A stretch of 64,000 nucleotides of DNA from Streptomyces cellostaticus (GTDB lineage: Bacteria > Actinomycetota > Actinomycetes > Streptomycetales > Streptomycetaceae): contig NZ_KQ948016.1 of assembly GCF_001513965.1 (NCBI RefSeq), positions 480,382 to 544,381 on the forward strand, written 5' to 3'. The translations under genes and the position numbers were made by a program. The notes beneath the pieces are model-generated. The model had not been told where the DNA came from. It saw only the letters and a program-made list of their open reading frames with translations, and ran no database searches. Shown here piece by piece: positions 26,289-34,213 of the stretch; within the stretch, counting starts at the first letter, position 1; every line of letters starts with the position of its first letter.

Positions 26289-26348
26289 GTGCGCACTTTA
26301 TCCCCGGCCGCAGCGGGGGACCCCGAGGCGGCCCGGTACCCTGCGCCG

Positions 26349-27134
26349 GTGCTCAAGTCCTCCCCTCTCGACGGCCTTCGCTTCGCCTTCGGCACGCTCA
26401 CCGTGCTGCCCGTCCGGGTGCACCGCTGGGATCGGGAGGCCGCACGCGGGGGCATGCTCAGCGCCTCGCTGGTCGGACTGGTCGTCGGCGGCTGTGCGGC
26501 CGGGCTCGGTCTGCTGCTGCTCTTCCTGGGCGCCGGTGCGCTGCTCGCCGCCGTCGCCTCGGTCGCCGTACCGGCGGCGCTGACCCGTGGGCTGCACCTC
26601 GACGGGCTCGCCGACACGGCGGACGGGCTGGGCAGCGGCAAGCCCGCCGAGGACGCGCTGCGGATCATGAAGCAGTCGGACATCGGGCCGTTCGGGGTGC
26701 TCACCCTCGTCCTGGTGCTGCTGGCCCAGGTCGCCGTGCTGGCGCAGCTCTACGGCGACTCCTGGACGCGGGGCGCTGCGGCGGCGGTGACCTCGGCGGT
26801 CGCGGCCCGGCTGGCGCTCACCCTGGCCGCGCGCACCGGGGTGCCGGCCGCCCGGCCGGAGGGGCTCGGGGCGGCGGTCGCCGGGGTGGTTCCGGTGCCG
26901 GGCGCGCTGGCCGTCGCCGCCGCCTGCACGATCGTCTCGGCCGCCTGGGGGACGCCCTTCGGCCCGCACGGCGGGCTCCGTGCTGCGGCCGCGGTGCTGC
27001 TGTCGCTCGCCGCCGCCGAACTCCTGCTGCGCCGCTGCACGCGCCGGTTCGGCGGGGTCACCGGGGACGTGTTCGGCGCCCTCGCGGAGACGGCGGCGAC
27101 GACCGCGCTCGTGGTGCTGTCCCTGGGCCGTTAG
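26349..27134 (+). CDS. cobS: Adenosylcobinamide-GDP ribazoletransferase (cobalamin synthase)
   Basis: 261 aa integral membrane enzyme joining adenosylcobinamide-GDP to alpha-ribazole in the last stage of cobalamin synthesis. Family motifs: FGTLTVLPV at the N-terminus, RGLHLDGLADTADGL with the catalytic/metal acidic residues, and GVTGDVFGALAE near the C-terminus. GTG start at 26349 matches the family beginning. It uses the products of CobU and CobT, encoded 4-8 kb upstream. Confidence 0.93.
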   Translation: MLKSSPLDGLRFAFGTLTVLPVRVHRWDREAARGGMLSASLVGLVVGGCAAGLGLLLLFLGAGALLAAVASVAVPAALTRGLHLDGLADTADGLGSGKPAEDALRIMKQSDIGPFGVLTLVLVLLAQVAVLAQLYGDSWTRGAAAAVTSAVAARLALTLAARTGVPAARPEGLGAAVAGVVPVPGALAVAAACTIVSAAWGTPFGPHGGLRAAAAVLLSLAAAELLLRRCTRRFGGVTGDVFGALAETAATTALVVLSLGR

Positions 27135-27179
27135 GCTCTTCGTCAGTACACGGACAAGAAGTGTGATCGGGGGACATCC

Positions 27180-27788
27180 GTGCTGAAGCTGCGCCGTGCT
27201 GCGGCCTGGTTCATCGACTTCGCTCTGGTGGTGACGGCGGCCTGGCTGCTCGCCGTGTTCACCTTCCACCGGATCACGGCGCTCGTCACCGACGTGCCGG
27301 AACTGGCCACCCGTGGCGGCTTCGACCTGCTGACCTCGCGCGGTGACGTCGTCGGCGCCGGCGAGACGCTCGGTCTGTCCCTGTGGGACAAGGCGGTACT
27401 CGACGTGGAGGAGGCCTTCGGCGCGCTCGTCGTCGTCACGTTCCTCTACCAGTGGGCCTGTCTCGCGCTGCTCGGCCGCACGCTCGGCAAGGGCCTGCTG
27501 GGCCTGCGGGTCACCCCGCGCCGATCCCGGCACACCGTGCGCCGGGCCGTCGTCACCACCGCCGCCGACGTCGCCGTGTACGCCCTGGCCTGCGTGCTGC
27601 TGATCGAGGGCCACTTCGTGCTGTCGGTGGTGGTGTGGGCGGCCGCAGTGGTGTTGTTCCTGGTCAACGCGCTGCCCGTGCTCTCCCCCCGCGGCCGCTC
27701 CCTCGCCGACCGGCTGGCCGGCACCTCGGTCGAGGGGATCCTTCAGCGGGCGGAGCCCACACCGTGGGGCAGCGTGGCCCAGGGGTGA
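27180..27788 (+). CDS. RDD-family membrane protein
   Basis: 202 aa. RDD domain with Arg in the first helix (LRRAAAWFIDFALVVTAAW) and the paired acidic/Gly positions in later helices (LGRTLGKGLLGLRV, GRSLADRLAGTSV). GTG start with GGGG seven bases upstream. It follows cobS by 45 bases in the same direction. RDD proteins are suspected transporters or ion antiporters; no substrate can be assigned. Confidence 0.88.
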   Translation: MLKLRRAAAWFIDFALVVTAAWLLAVFTFHRITALVTDVPELATRGGFDLLTSRGDVVGAGETLGLSLWDKAVLDVEEAFGALVVVTFLYQWACLALLGRTLGKGLLGLRVTPRRSRHTVRRAVVTTAADVAVYALACVLLIEGHFVLSVVVWAAAVVLFLVNALPVLSPRGRSLADRLAGTSVEGILQRAEPTPWGSVAQG

Positions 27789-28007
27789 GAACCCGGGAAG
27801 CGGCCACGACGCCACGCACAGGTGTACGCCCGGAGGACTGAGCGAACGGGCACACGCGCGTAGTCTCGTTCCGGGTGTTCGCCGACAGGGTGAAGGCCCC
27901 GGTTGCCGCATACCCCCAGGCCTGGGCCTAGGGTCGGCTCTCGGGCCCGGTCGACCCACCCCTCATCGGCCACAGCAACTTCACATCGGAAGCGAGATTT
28001 CACCACC

Positions 28008-29534
28008 GTGACTGCTCTGACTCTCAGCACCGCCGCGGCGCCCGGCCTGCGGGCCGACGCGATCGTCGTCGGCGTCGCCAAGGGCGCCAAGGGCCCCGTC
28101 GTCGCGCCGGGCGCCGAGGCCGTGGACAAGGCGTACGACGGCAGGCTCGCCGGCGTCCTGGAGACCCTCGGCGCCTCGGGTGCCGAGGGCGAGCTGACGA
28201 AGCTGCCCGCCCCGGCCGGCTTCAAGGCACCGCTCGTGGTGGCGGTGGGCCTGGGCGCGGAGCCCGAGAAGGACGCCGGGTACGACGCCGAGGCGCTGCG
28301 CAGGGCCGCCGGCGTGGCCGCCCGGGCCCTCGCCGGGTCCAAGAAGGCCGCGTTCGCCCTGCCCGTCGACGGCCCCGGCGCCGTCGGCGCGATCGGTGAG
28401 GGCGTCCTGCTCGGCGCCTACACCTTCGACACGTACAAGGACGGCGCCAAGGACGCCAAGGCCAAGAACGGCAAGGCGCCGCTGGCCGAGGCCTCGCTGC
28501 TCGGCGGCAAGCCGCGGGACGCGGCCCACAAGGCCGCCGTGGCCCGGGCCGTCGCGGTCTCCGAGGAGCTGAACCGCTCCCGCGACCTGATCAACATGCC
28601 GCCGAACGACCTCACCCCGCAGGCATTCGCCGCCGTCACGCAGACCGCGGCCAAGGAGCACGGCCTCAAGGTGCAGGTGCTCGACGAGAAGGCCCTGGTC
28701 AAGGGCGGCTACGGCGGCATCATGGGCGTCGGCGGCGGCTCGGCGGCGACCCCTCGCCTGGTCAAGCTGTCGTACACACACCCGAAGGCCGGCAAGCACC
28801 TCGCGTTCGTCGGCAAGGGCATCACCTACGACTCGGGCGGCATCTCGCTGAAGCCGGCCGGTCACAACGAGACGATGAAGTGCGACATGAGCGGTGCCGC
28901 CGCCGTGTTCGCCGCGGTCGTCGCCGCCGCGCGCCTCGGCCTGGAGGTCAACGTCACCGGCTGGCTCGCGCTGGCCGAGAACATGCCGTCCGGCACCGCG
29001 GTGCGGCCGGGTGACGTGCTGCGCATGTACAGCGGCAAGACCGTCGAGGTGCTCAACACGGACGCCGAGGGCCGGCTGGTCCTCGCGGACGCGCTGTGGG
29101 CGGCCTCGCTGGAGAAGCCGGACGCGATCGTGGACGTCGCCACCCTGACCGGCGCGATGATGCTGGCGCTGGGCAGCCGGACGTTCGGGGTCATGGCCAA
29201 CGACGAGGCGTTCCGCTCCGCGGTGCACGAGGCGGCCGAGGAGGTCGGCGAGCCGGCGTGGCCGATGCCGCTGCCGGAGCACCTGCGCAAGGGGATGGAC
29301 TCGACCGTCGCCGACCTCGCGAACATGGGTGAGCGGATGGGCGGCGGGCTGGTCGCCGGTCTGTTCCTGCGCGAGTTCGTGGGCGAGGGGATCACCTGGG
29401 CGCACCTGGACATCGCCGGACCGGCCTTCAACGAGGGTGGTCCCTTCGGGTACACGCCGAAGGGTGGTACCGGGTCGGCTGTGCGGACGCTGGTGCGGCT
29501 GGCGGAACTCACCGCCGCGGGTGACCTGGGGTGA
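28008..29534 (+). CDS. pepA: Leucyl aminopeptidase (M17)
   Basis: 508 aa cytosolic zinc/manganese peptidase that removes N-terminal residues. The C-terminal catalytic domain carries the M17 signature NTDAEGRLVLADAL and the metal ligands in GKGITYDSGGISLKP and CDMSGAA. GTG at 28008 gives the conserved start MTALTLSTAAAPGLRADA; an upstream in-frame GTG would add unrelated residues. Stands alone ahead of lpd. Confidence 0.95.
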   Translation: MTALTLSTAAAPGLRADAIVVGVAKGAKGPVVAPGAEAVDKAYDGRLAGVLETLGASGAEGELTKLPAPAGFKAPLVVAVGLGAEPEKDAGYDAEALRRAAGVAARALAGSKKAAFALPVDGPGAVGAIGEGVLLGAYTFDTYKDGAKDAKAKNGKAPLAEASLLGGKPRDAAHKAAVARAVAVSEELNRSRDLINMPPNDLTPQAFAAVTQTAAKEHGLKVQVLDEKALVKGGYGGIMGVGGGSAATPRLVKLSYTHPKAGKHLAFVGKGITYDSGGISLKPAGHNETMKCDMSGAAAVFAAVVAAARLGLEVNVTGWLALAENMPSGTAVRPGDVLRMYSGKTVEVLNTDAEGRLVLADALWAASLEKPDAIVDVATLTGAMMLALGSRTFGVMANDEAFRSAVHEAAEEVGEPAWPMPLPEHLRKGMDSTVADLANMGERMGGGLVAGLFLREFVGEGITWAHLDIAGPAFNEGGPFGYTPKGGTGSAVRTLVRLAELTAAGDLG

Positions 29535-29589
29535 TGGTCGTCTAGCAGCTCGCTCAATCCGTTGTAGGGCGGCTTGAAGGGGCGTGGAG

Positions 29590-29634
29590 GCTGGTCGCAC
29601 AGTTCCCCGCGCCCCTCGGGCCGGCTGCCCCTGG
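29590..29634 (-). repeat. Dispersed intergenic repeat, copy 6
   Basis: Reverse-orientation copy with slight change (GGCTGGTCGCACAGTTCCCC, then GCGCCCCTCGGG), in the 290-bp gap between pepA and lpd. Confidence 0.7.
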
Positions 29635-29825
29635 GCCTTCAATTCAACGGGACGTGGGGTGTCTCACACCCCGGCCCGGCGTCTCGTACGCCTCGAACAA
29701 GTGCAAAGATGGAGCCCGGCAGGACAGGGCCCCCACCGAAGGGCCGAAGCATCAAGCGGCCGGACACCAGCCGCCTGCCGGTCATAGGAGACCGGTCTAC
29801 GGCGCACATGCATGGAGGACGTGAC

Positions 29826-31214
29826 GTGGCGAACGACGCCAGCACCGTTTTCGACCTAGTGATCCTCGGCGGTGGTAGCGGTGGTTACGCCGCGGCCCTG
29901 CGCGGGGCGCAGCTGGGCCTGGACGTCGCCCTGATCGAGAAGGACAAGGTCGGCGGCACCTGCCTGCACCGGGGTTGCATCCCCACCAAGGCCCTGCTGC
30001 ACGCGGGCGAGGTTGCCGACCAGGCCCGTGAGAGCGAGCAGTTCGGCGTCAAGGCCACCTTCGAGGGCATCGACATCGCCGGGGTCCACAAGTACAAGGA
30101 CGGTGTGATCTCCGGCCTGTACAAGGGCCTGCAGGGGCTCGTCGCCTCCCGCAAGGTGACCTACATCGAGGGTGAGGGCCGTCTGTCCTCCCCGACCTCC
30201 GTCGACGTCAACGGCCAGCGCATCCAGGGCCGCCACGTCCTGCTGGCGACCGGCTCCGTGCCGAAGTCGCTGCCGGGCCTGGAGATCGACGGCAACCGGA
30301 TCATCTCCTCCGACCACGCCCTCGTCCTGGACCGCGTGCCGAAGTCCGCGATCATCCTGGGCGGCGGTGTCATCGGCGTCGAGTTCGCCTCGGCGTGGAA
30401 GTCCTTCGGCTCGGACGTCACGGTCGTCGAGGGCCTGAAGCACCTCGTCCCGGTCGAGGACGAGAACAGCTCGAAGCTTCTTGAGCGCGCGTTCCGCAAG
30501 CGCGGCATCAAGTTCAACCTGGGCACCTTCTTCCAGAAGGCCGAGTACACCCAGGACGGCGTCAAGGTCACTCTCGCCGACGGCAAGGAGTTCGAGGCCG
30601 AGGTCCTCCTCGTCGCCGTCGGCCGTGGCCCGGTCTCCCAGGGCCTGGGCTACGAGGAGCAGGGTGTCGCCATGGACCGTGGCTACGTCCTGGTCGACGA
30701 GTACATGCGGACCAACGTCCCGACCATCTCCGCCGTCGGTGACCTCGTCCCGACGCTCCAGCTCGCGCACGTCGGCTTCGCCGAAGGCATCCTGGTGGCG
30801 GAGCGCCTGGCCGGTCTGAAGACCGTCCCGATCGACTACGACGGTGTCCCGCGGGTGACGTACTGCCACCCGGAGGTCGCCTCCGTCGGTATCACCGAGG
30901 CCAAGGCCAAGGAGATCTACGGCGCGGACAAGGTCGTCGCTCTGAAGTACAACCTTGCGGGCAACGGAAAGAGCAAGATCCTGAACACCGCGGGCGAGAT
31001 CAAGCTCGTCCAGGTGAAGGACGGTGCCGTGGTCGGCGTCCACATGGTCGGCGACCGCATGGGCGAGCAGGTCGGCGAGGCCCAGCTGATCTACAACTGG
31101 GAGGCGCTGCCGGCCGAGGTCGCCCAGCTCATCCACGCCCACCCGACGCAGAACGAGGCGCTCGGCGAGGCACACCTGGCGCTGGCCGGCAAGCCGCTGC
31201 ACTCCCACGACTGA
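29826..31214 (+). CDS. lpdA: Dihydrolipoamide dehydrogenase (E3)
   Basis: 462 aa flavoenzyme that reoxidises the lipoamide of 2-oxoacid dehydrogenase complexes with NAD. FAD site GGGSGGYAAALRGAQ at the start, redox disulfide GGTCLHRGCIPTK, NAD site ILGGGVIGVEFAS, and the C-terminal catalytic HAHPTQNEALGEA. GTG at 29826 with GGAGG seven bases upstream decides the start. The E2 gene begins 60 bases later, so they share an operon. Confidence 0.96.
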   Translation: MANDASTVFDLVILGGGSGGYAAALRGAQLGLDVALIEKDKVGGTCLHRGCIPTKALLHAGEVADQARESEQFGVKATFEGIDIAGVHKYKDGVISGLYKGLQGLVASRKVTYIEGEGRLSSPTSVDVNGQRIQGRHVLLATGSVPKSLPGLEIDGNRIISSDHALVLDRVPKSAIILGGGVIGVEFASAWKSFGSDVTVVEGLKHLVPVEDENSSKLLERAFRKRGIKFNLGTFFQKAEYTQDGVKVTLADGKEFEAEVLLVAVGRGPVSQGLGYEEQGVAMDRGYVLVDEYMRTNVPTISAVGDLVPTLQLAHVGFAEGILVAERLAGLKTVPIDYDGVPRVTYCHPEVASVGITEAKAKEIYGADKVVALKYNLAGNGKSKILNTAGEIKLVQVKDGAVVGVHMVGDRMGEQVGEAQLIYNWEALPAEVAQLIHAHPTQNEALGEAHLALAGKPLHSHD

Positions 31215-31274
31215 GCCTTCGGTCACGGGCGCGACGACACAGACTTCCGCAATTCGTAAGGAGCAACCGAAACC

Positions 31275-33032
31275 ATGGCGGTTTCCGTAACCCTTCCGGC
31301 GCTCGGTGAGAGCGTCACCGAGGGCACTGTCACCCGCTGGCTGAAGGCCGAGGGCGAGCGCGTCGAGGCCGACGAGCCGCTGCTCGAGGTGTCGACCGAC
31401 AAGGTCGACACCGAGATCCCCTCGCCCGCCGCCGGTGTGCTGGCCTCCATCAAGGTCGCCGAGGACGAGACCGTCGAGGTCGGCGCCGAGCTCGCCGTCA
31501 TCGACGACGGCACGGGCGCGCCCGCTGCCGCTCCGGCCCCCGCGGCCGCCGAGGCTCCGGCCCCGGCCCCCGTCGCCGAGGCCCCCGCCGCCCCGGCCCC
31601 GGCCCCCGAGGCCCCTGCCGCCCCCGCCGCTCCGGCCGGTGGCGCCCAGGGCACCGACGTGGTGCTGCCCGCGCTCGGTGAGTCCGTCACCGAGGGCACC
31701 GTCACCCGCTGGCTGAAGTCGGTCGGCGACTCCGTCGAGGCCGACGAGCCGCTGCTCGAGGTCTCCACGGACAAGGTCGACACCGAGATCCCGGCGCCCG
31801 CCTCCGGCGTGCTGCTCGAGATCGTGGTGAACGAGGACGAGACCGCCGAGGTCGGCGCCAAGCTCGCCGTCATCGGCGCCGCCGGTGCCGCCCCGGCCGC
31901 CGCTCCGGCTCCGGCCGCCCCGGCTCCGGCGCCCGCCGCCGCTGCCCCGGCCGCTCCGGCTCCGGCCCCGGCCGCCCCCGTGGCTCCGCCGGCCCCGGCC
32001 CCTGCGCCCGCCGCTCCGGCGCCCGCGCCGGTCGCCGCTGCTCCGGCTCCGGCCGCCCCGGCTCCGGCCGCTCCCGCGCCCGCTGCCGCCCAGGCGACGG
32101 ACGAGGGCGCGTACGTGACCCCGCTGGTGCGCAAGCTCGCCGCCGAGAACGGCGTCGACCTGGCCACCGTCAAGGGCACCGGCGTCGGCGGCCGTATCCG
32201 CAAGCAGGACGTCATCGCCGCCGCCGAGGCCGCGAAGGCCGCCGCCGCTGCTCCGGCTCCGGCCGCTGCCGCCGCCCCGGCCGCCAAGGCTCCGGCGCTG
32301 GAGACCTCCCCGCTGCGCGGCCAGACGGTCAAGATGACCCGCATCCGCAAGGTCATCGGCGACAACATGGTCAAGGCGCTGCACGAGCAGGCCCAGCTGT
32401 CGTCGGTCGTCGAGGTCGACGTCACCCGCCTGATGAAGCTGCGTGCCAAGGCGAAGGACTCCTTCGCGGCCCGTGAGGGCGTCAAGCTCTCCCCGATGCC
32501 GTTCTTCGTCAAGGCCGCGGCCCAGGCGCTGAAGGCCCACCCGGTCATCAACGCCCGGATCAACGAGGCCGAGGGCACGATCACCTACTTCGACACCGAG
32601 AACATCGGTATCGCGGTGGACTCGGAGAAGGGCCTGATGACCCCGGTCATCAAGGGTGCAGGCGACCTCAACATCGCCGGTATCTCCAAGGCCACGGCCG
32701 ACCTGGCGGGCAAGGTCCGCGCCAACAAGATCACCCCGGACGAGCTGTCCGGCGCGACCTTCACCATCTCCAACACCGGTTCGCGCGGCGCGCTGTTCGA
32801 CACGATCATCGTGCCGCCGAACCAGGTCGCGATCCTCGGCATCGGTGCCACGGTCAAGCGTCCGGCCGTCATCGAGACCGAGGAGGGCACGGTCATCGGC
32901 GTCCGCGACATGACCTACCTGACCCTCTCCTACGACCACCGCCTGGTCGACGGCGCCGACGCGGCCCGTTACCTGACGGCGGTCAAGGCGATCCTGGAGG
33001 CGGGCGAGTTCGAGGTCGAGCTCGGCCTCTGA
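31275..33032 (+). CDS. sucB: Dihydrolipoamide acyltransferase (E2), annotated as succinyltransferase
   Basis: 585 aa core of a 2-oxoacid dehydrogenase complex. Two lipoyl domains with lipoylated K43 and K167 (both [10 protein letters not shown]), Ala/Pro-rich swinging linkers (about 80-130 and 205-275), an E3-binding domain ([19 protein letters not shown]), a third linker and the catalytic domain with H555 and D559 (DHRLVDGAD). AAGGAG precedes the ATG. Usually named sucB in Streptomyces, but its place between lpdA and aceE and the actinobacterial habit of sharing one E2 argue that it also, or mainly, serves pyruvate dehydrogenase. Confidence 0.93.
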   Translation: MAVSVTLPALGESVTEGTVTRWLKAEGERVEADEPLLEVSTDKVDTEIPSPAAGVLASIKVAEDETVEVGAELAVIDDGTGAPAAAPAPAAAEAPAPAPVAEAPAAPAPAPEAPAAPAAPAGGAQGTDVVLPALGESVTEGTVTRWLKSVGDSVEADEPLLEVSTDKVDTEIPAPASGVLLEIVVNEDETAEVGAKLAVIGAAGAAPAAAPAPAAPAPAPAAAAPAAPAPAPAAPVAPPAPAPAPAAPAPAPVAAAPAPAAPAPAAPAPAAAQATDEGAYVTPLVRKLAAENGVDLATVKGTGVGGRIRKQDVIAAAEAAKAAAAAPAPAAAAAPAAKAPALETSPLRGQTVKMTRIRKVIGDNMVKALHEQAQLSSVVEVDVTRLMKLRAKAKDSFAAREGVKLSPMPFFVKAAAQALKAHPVINARINEAEGTITYFDTENIGIAVDSEKGLMTPVIKGAGDLNIAGISKATADLAGKVRANKITPDELSGATFTISNTGSRGALFDTIIVPPNQVAILGIGATVKRPAVIETEEGTVIGVRDMTYLTLSYDHRLVDGADAARYLTAVKAILEAGEFEVELGL

Positions 33033-33095
33033 CGGGGTTGAGGATCTCAACGAAGTAGAGCTCGGCCTGTAATCGCCGATCAGCTGCAGCACATT

Positions 33096-33137
33096 GGTGC
33101 CCTTGCCCGGAAGTTCGGGGCAAGGGCACCACCCTTT
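33096..33137 (+). terminator. Terminator of the lpdA-E2 operon
   Basis: GGTGCCCTTGCCC pairs perfectly with GGGCAAGGGCACC around a nine-base loop, followed by ACCCTTTT. About 65 bases after the E2 stop. Confidence 0.85.
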
Positions 33138-33138
33138 T

Positions 33139-33180
33139 GGGGGCGCGGGGAACTGCGCGACAGGCCACACACGACCCGCA
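33139..33180 (+). repeat. Dispersed intergenic repeat, copy 7
   Basis: GGGGGCGCGGGGAACTGCGC then GACAGGCC; the 3' part is diverged. It directly follows the lpdA-E2 terminator. Confidence 0.65.
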
Positions 33181-33329
33181 GCCGCCCAGCGACAGACCGG
33201 ACCGAGCCCTCAGGCGCCATAAGCACCGTGTAAGCCTCGTCTCACCTGCACAAAAGCACCCCGCGCACCCTCCCTGAAGCGCCGCACGGCCGTATTGTCT
33301 AAACGTCAGCCCTCCCTGAAGGAGCCCTC

Positions 33330-33953
33330 ATGACCGCGCCCGTCGTCCACTCGCTGCGCGAGCAGATCCGCGAGCACATCGTGGAGGGAATCGTCAGCGG
33401 GCGCTGGCAGCCGGGCGAGCGCATCGTGGAGCGGCGGATCGCCACCGAGCTGGAGGTCAGCCAGACCCCGGTACGCGAGGCACTGCGCGAGCTGGAGTCA
33501 CTGCGCCTGATCGAGTCGGCCCCGAACAAGGGCGTACGCGTACGGAATCTGACCGCGGCCGACCTGGAGGAGAGCTACCCCGTCCGAGCCGGCCTGGAAG
33601 CCATCGCGGCGGAGCTGGCGGCAGAACGCCTCGCAGAGGACTGCTCGGCCCTGGAGCCGCACGTCCTCGCCCTGTACGAGGCCGACCGCAAGGCGGACGG
33701 CACCGCCCAGGTCCGCCACACGGTGGGCTTCCACCGCGAGCTGGTCCGCGCCGCGGACAACTCGGTGCTGCTGCACACCTGGGAGGGCCTGGGCATCGAG
33801 GTCTTCACCGCGCTGTCCATCCGCTGGCTGGGCACGGTCCAGCAGTCGTACGCGGAGGAGCACGAGGAGCTGGTGCAGGCGTTCAAGCGCCGGGATCCGC
33901 GCATCGCCGAGCTGGTGAAGGCCCACGTCCTGGGCTGCGCCCCGAGGGCTTGA
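33330..33953 (+). CDS. GntR-family (FCD) transcriptional regulator
   Basis: 207 aa. N-terminal winged helix (about 8-72, LREQIREHIVEGIVSGRWQPGERI and VSQTPVREALRELE) and a helical FCD ligand domain (about 80-200) with an acidic/His pocket. AGGAG six bases before ATG supports the start. It sits between lpdA-E2 and aceE, and FadR-type regulators often sense carboxylic acids, so pyruvate dehydrogenase genes are plausible targets; the palindromes just downstream are candidate sites. This link is inference. Confidence 0.9.
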   Translation: MTAPVVHSLREQIREHIVEGIVSGRWQPGERIVERRIATELEVSQTPVREALRELESLRLIESAPNKGVRVRNLTAADLEESYPVRAGLEAIAAELAAERLAEDCSALEPHVLALYEADRKADGTAQVRHTVGFHRELVRAADNSVLLHTWEGLGIEVFTALSIRWLGTVQQSYAEEHEELVQAFKRRDPRIAELVKAHVLGCAPRA

Positions 33954-34001
33954 TTCACCCGAGCACACCGTCGCTCACCTGCGAAAACCCTGCCCGGACA
34001 C

Positions 34002-34036
34002 GGCACCCGGTGCCCATTTCAAAGGCACCCGGTGCC
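34002..34036 (+). promoter_or_regulatory. Two identical 13-bp palindromes, 22 bp apart, upstream of aceE
   Basis: GGCACCCGGTGCC occurs at 34002-34014 and again at 34024-34036. Each copy is a perfect palindrome and the centre-to-centre distance is 22 bp, two turns of B-DNA, as for dimers binding side by side on one face. It lies 180-210 bp upstream of the aceE start. Confidence 0.65.
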
Positions 34037-34040
34037 TACT

Positions 34041-34092
34041 TTCTCGTAATCGAGAAGTTTTCCCCCTCAACCCTTTGATCGATCATCGATCA
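34041..34092 (+). promoter_or_regulatory. Further dyads in the aceE promoter
   Basis: TTCTCG-TAAT-CGAGAA (34041-34056) is followed by TGATCGAT-C-ATCGATCA (34076-34092), a perfect 17-bp palindrome flanked by CCCT and GGG. The second has the size of a GntR or similar dimer site. Both are in the 260-bp gap between the GntR gene and aceE. Confidence 0.55.
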
Positions 34093-34213
34093 GGGAGTTA
34101 CAGTCGCCGACGGACTTCCACCGAAGTCCGCCTGCCCTGTCCTGCCAAAGACCAAGGGCACCCCCGAACCCTTACCGATGAGGGAACCCCCTTCGACTGA
34201 GGAAGGCGGCGAC

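Noticed and set aside
18812..27134. A complete cobalamin operon
   Set aside because: Only cobU, cobT and cobS are present, separated by unrelated genes on both strands; no corrin-ring genes occur in the window.
29856..33170. 1104-aa open frame on the minus strand
   Set aside because: It is the exact antisense of lpdA and the E2 gene; its Gly/Arg/Ser-rich repeats are the complement of the E2 Ala/Pro linkers, and it has no ribosome-binding site or homology.
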